Assembly (NCBI GenBank): GCA_035687245.1
Contig: DASRYH010000059.1
Coordinates: 1 to 22,058, forward strand
Source of the DNA: DASRYH01 sp035687245
GTDB taxonomy: Bacteria > Actinomycetota > Coriobacteriia > Anaerosomatales > PHET01
Length of the DNA: 22,058 nucleotides
Direction of reading: 5' to 3'
Below the pieces are notes generated by a model. That model made no database searches, was not told the origin of the DNA, and was given only the letters and a program-made list of their open reading frames with translations. Shown piece by piece: positions 19,642 through 22,058 of this stretch. The position numbers and the translations under genes are program-made. The number at the start of each line of letters is the position of its first letter. Positions within the stretch are counted from its first letter, which is position 1.

Positions 19642-22058
19642 GTGTACCTCAAGTCACTCATACTCAAGGGCTTCAAGTCCTTCGCTGACCGAGGTGTTCT
19701 CTCCCTGGAACCGGGTGTCACCGTCGTCGTGGGCCCGAACGGCTCCGGCAAGTCCAACATCTCCGACGCCGTCCTGTGGGTACTTGGCGAGCAGAGCGCC
19801 AAGACGCTGCGTGGCCAGGCCATGGAAGACGTCATCTTCGCGGGCTCTTCGGCAAGGCAGGCCGTTGGCGTTGCCGAAGTGGACCTCGTGCTCGACAACA
19901 CCGACGGTACGCTGCCGCTCGAGTTCACCGAGGTCACGATCTCGCGGCGCATGTACCGCTCTGGTGAGAGCGAGTACCTCATCAACCAGACGCCCGCGCG
20001 CCTCATGGACATCCAAGACCTGCTACACGACTCAGGTTTGGGCCGCGACACTCACTCGATCATCGGCCAGGGCCGTCTCGACGAGGTTCTGAACTCGCGA
20101 CCTGAAGACCGGCGCACGCTCATCGAAGAGGCTGCCGGCGTACTCAAGCACAAGAAGCGCAAGGAACGCGCGCTGCGCAAGCTCTCGGGCCTCGACGCCC
20201 ATCTCGAGCGCGTCAAAGACATCACCACCGAGATCGACCGTCAGCTGCGCCCGCTGCAGCGCCAGGCCGATCGCGCAGCCACGCACTCCGAGATCATCGG
20301 ACAGCTGCGCGACCTCGACGTGGCGCTCGCAGTCGATGACCTTCGGCAGCTGCGCGGTTCGTGGGACGAGATCGCCAAGCGCGAGAAGGAAGCGGACGCC
20401 GAGGTCGACCTCGCGCGCTACCAGCTCGCCGAGAAGGAAGGCGAGCTCGAGAAGTTCCAGTCGCTGCTGGAGGAGAAGGGCCTGTTCGTTGGCGACCTCT
20501 CCGAGCAGCGCCGACGGATGCAGTCGATTCTGGAGCGCTTGGATGCCGGCCTGCTGCTGCTCGAGGAGAAGGGCAAGAACCTCGTCGGCCGCCTGTCGGA
20601 TCTGCGCGCCAAGCTGCACCAGTCCGAGACCCGCAGCGCCACGCGCACCGGCGAGCTCGATCGCCTGGCTGCCGAGCGTGTGGAGACCGACGGCCGCCTG
20701 AAGGCGCTCTACGGCCAGCTGGGCGAGTTGCGCCGCGACGCCGAAGCGAGCCGCAAGGCGCGCATCGCCGCCGACGAAGATCTCGCACGGATCGCGTCTG
20801 AGACCCGCCGCGCTCGCAAGGTGCTCGAAGACCACCGCGAAGCGCTCTCTAAGGCCGAGCAGCTGCTGTCATCGGCCACGCTCGAGCAGGAGCTGCTGGA
20901 CTCACGTAGCGAACAGATTCGCGAGCAGCGCCAGAATGCGTCATCCACGCTTTCGGCTCGTCGCAGCCGGCTTGAGACCCTCGAGGCGCAGCTCAACCGC
21001 CTGAAGCGCGACCTCGCGCTCGCAGACTCCGACGTGGACAAGCGCGTCCGCGTGCTGGACTCCCGTCGCCGCGAACTTGAGGCCCGCCGCGAGTCGCTTA
21101 CGGCAGCCCGCGCCGAGATGCGCGGCCTCGAAGAAGTCGACCGCGCGTTTGCAGCTGCTGCACCCGCGCTCGCATATGCGATCAGCCGCGAGGCAGAGCT
21201 TCCGGGCTTCCGTGGCCCGGTGGCTGAAGCCGTGCGCGCTCCTGAGGAGTACGAGGCACTGACGGAGCGCCTTCTGGGCGCGGACCTGTTCGCCCTGATG
21301 GTGGACGACGCGAAGTCGGCCGCTGCGATCGCTGCCAGGCTTTCGGCAGAGGCGCAGGGCGAGATCGCGCTTGTGCCGCTATCGGGCATGCGCAACCACA
21401 TCACCGGCACGCCGAAGACGGGCACGCGCCTGTTCGACCTGCTGGAGTGCGCCACCGGCACCGCCGCAGCGATGGAGGCCCTCCTCGGCGACGTCTACCT
21501 GGTCGACAACATCGACGAGGCGCTCAAAGCGTCAGCCGCCGACAAGTCGGGCGCCCGCTTTGCGACGCGCGAAGGCGCAGTCGTGTGGCCGAACGGTAAG
21601 CTCACACTGGGCGTGCAGGTCGCCGACACCGAGGGCGTGCTGGTGCGCAAGCGCCGCATCAACGAGCTCGCCGACGAGATCGTGGCATTCACCGCGCAGG
21701 TCGGCGAGGCTGAGTCATCTGCTGCCGAGTCCGAAGAGGCGCTTTCGCTCGCGCAGCAGGACGCGCTCGAGCTCTCGCAGAAGGTCGCCGCCCAGCGCGG
21801 CGAGCACGACGCGCTGCTCGAGGATGTTGGGCGCATCGAGCAGCAGCTTACGGGCCTGGACGCCGAGATGGAGGGCGTGGCGGCTCGTGTCGCCACGATT
21901 CTCGAGCGCACCTCCAGGGACCGCCCGCTCATCGACGAGCACAGCGCCGCAATCGTGAAGTACGTCGCCGAACTCGAGGCGCTTGAGGAGTCTTCGGCGG
22001 TGTCGCGTGACTCTCGCGACTCGCTCTTCCGCGACGAGAGTGCGGTCTCAGAGCGCCT
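19642..22058 (+). CDS. smc: Chromosome segregation ATPase SMC (3' truncated by window end)
   Basis: The first 805 residues of a condensin SMC protein, normally about 1,150-1,200, are present. The N-terminal ATPase half starts 'MYLKSLILKGFKSFADR', with Walker A 'GPNGSGKSN' (31-39) and the family segment 'SIIGQGRLDEVLNSRPEDRRTLIEEAAGV'. A long coiled coil follows (about 165-505). The SMC hinge domain covers about 515-660 ('LPGFRGPVAEAVRAPEEYE', 'DLFALMVDD', 'LLGDVYLVDNIDEAL'). The returning coiled coil is cut at the window edge; the ABC signature and Walker B lie outside. SMC with ScpA/ScpB compacts and separates chromosomes. The GTG at 19642 has AAGGGAG (19632-19638) 3 bases upstream, somewhat close. 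The frame shows no interruption. ftsY is often next in other genomes. Confidence 0.97.
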   Translation, partial: MYLKSLILKGFKSFADRGVLSLEPGVTVVVGPNGSGKSNISDAVLWVLGEQSAKTLRGQAMEDVIFAGSSARQAVGVAEVDLVLDNTDGTLPLEFTEVTISRRMYRSGESEYLINQTPARLMDIQDLLHDSGLGRDTHSIIGQGRLDEVLNSRPEDRRTLIEEAAGVLKHKKRKERALRKLSGLDAHLERVKDITTEIDRQLRPLQRQADRAATHSEIIGQLRDLDVALAVDDLRQLRGSWDEIAKREKEADAEVDLARYQLAEKEGELEKFQSLLEEKGLFVGDLSEQRRRMQSILERLDAGLLLLEEKGKNLVGRLSDLRAKLHQSETRSATRTGELDRLAAERVETDGRLKALYGQLGELRRDAEASRKARIAADEDLARIASETRRARKVLEDHREALSKAEQLLSSATLEQELLDSRSEQIREQRQNASSTLSARRSRLETLEAQLNRLKRDLALADSDVDKRVRVLDSRRRELEARRESLTAARAEMRGLEEVDRAFAAAAPALAYAISREAELPGFRGPVAEAVRAPEEYEALTERLLGADLFALMVDDAKSAAAIAARLSAEAQGEIALVPLSGMRNHITGTPKTGTRLFDLLECATGTAAAMEALLGDVYLVDNIDEALKASAADKSGARFATREGAVVWPNGKLTLGVQVADTEGVLVRKRRINELADEIVAFTAQVGEAESSAAESEEALSLAQQDALELSQKVAAQRGEHDALLEDVGRIEQQLTGLDAEMEGVAARVATILERTSRDRPLIDEHSAAIVKYVAELEALEESSAVSRDSRDSLFRDESAVSER

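Noticed and set aside
20032..21461. Several minus-strand frames opposite smc
   Set aside because: They are low-complexity Ala/Arg/Ser/Leu-rich mirrors of the SMC coiled coil.
1..22058. tRNA or rRNA genes, CRISPR arrays, insertion sequences, prophage or toxin-antitoxin genes
   Set aside because: None seen: all intergenic gaps are under 250 bases and are explained above, and no transposase, integrase or spaced direct repeats were found.

Overview
The window looks like part of a chromosome from a GC-rich bacterium of the Actinomycetota, probably a deep-branching anaerobic lineage such as the Coriobacteriia (inference). The reasons are very high G/C at third codon positions, frequent GTG starts, and a short homologue of the actinobacterial septation protein SepIVA beside a DUF177 gene. 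The overall gene order otherwise matches the housekeeping island known from Bacillus (thiN, rpmB, asp23/yloU, fakA/yloV, recG, plsX, fabD, fabG, acpP, rnc, smc). No mobile element, CRISPR array, tRNA or rRNA was seen, and no gene-free stretch exceeds 300 bases.

Layout: (1) 1-215, 3' end of an M23 peptidase. (2) 278-1703, a TPP-type riboswitch, the thiamine transporter subunit thiT and thiamine pyrophosphokinase thiN. (3) 1700-3330, a promoter, an 18-codon probably leaderless ORF and a GAF-GAF-HD-GYP signalling protein. (4) 3411-3753, rpmB on the minus strand with its own promoter and terminator. (5) 3790-10118, a plus-strand run: DUF1858 redox protein, Asp23, FakA, FakB/DegV, RecG, RsmD and CoaD, with several stop/start overlaps. 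(6) 10140-11174, SepIVA-like and DUF177 proteins. (7) 11176-18830, rpmF followed by the type II fatty-acid synthesis cluster plsX, fabH, fabK, fabD, fabG, acpP, a second FabK-like flavoprotein, and fabF. (8) 18842-22058, rnc and the first 805 codons of smc, cut by the window edge.

Functionally, the middle of the window is about acyl chains and membranes. FakA/FakB turn free fatty acids into acyl-phosphate. PlsX makes acyl-phosphate from acyl-ACP. FabH/FabD/FabG/FabF/FabK/ACP build the acyl chains. CoaD supplies the coenzyme A from which the ACP prosthetic group is made. fabZ (dehydratase), acetyl-CoA carboxylase, plsY and any FapR/FabT regulator are not in the window.

The most interesting candidate is the second FabK-like flavoprotein (16644-17600). 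It carries a C-x2-C-x3-C-x4-C cluster near its C-terminus and lies exactly between acpP and fabF. That combination recalls Helicobacter pylori FabX, an iron-sulfur flavoenzyme that makes the cis double bond for unsaturated fatty acids. Other points worth checking are a riboswitch whose on/off pairings can be read from the sequence, the leaderless mini-ORF coupled to a degenerate HD-GYP protein, a minimal SepIVA, and alternative hairpins in front of acpP and inverted repeats in front of rpmF.
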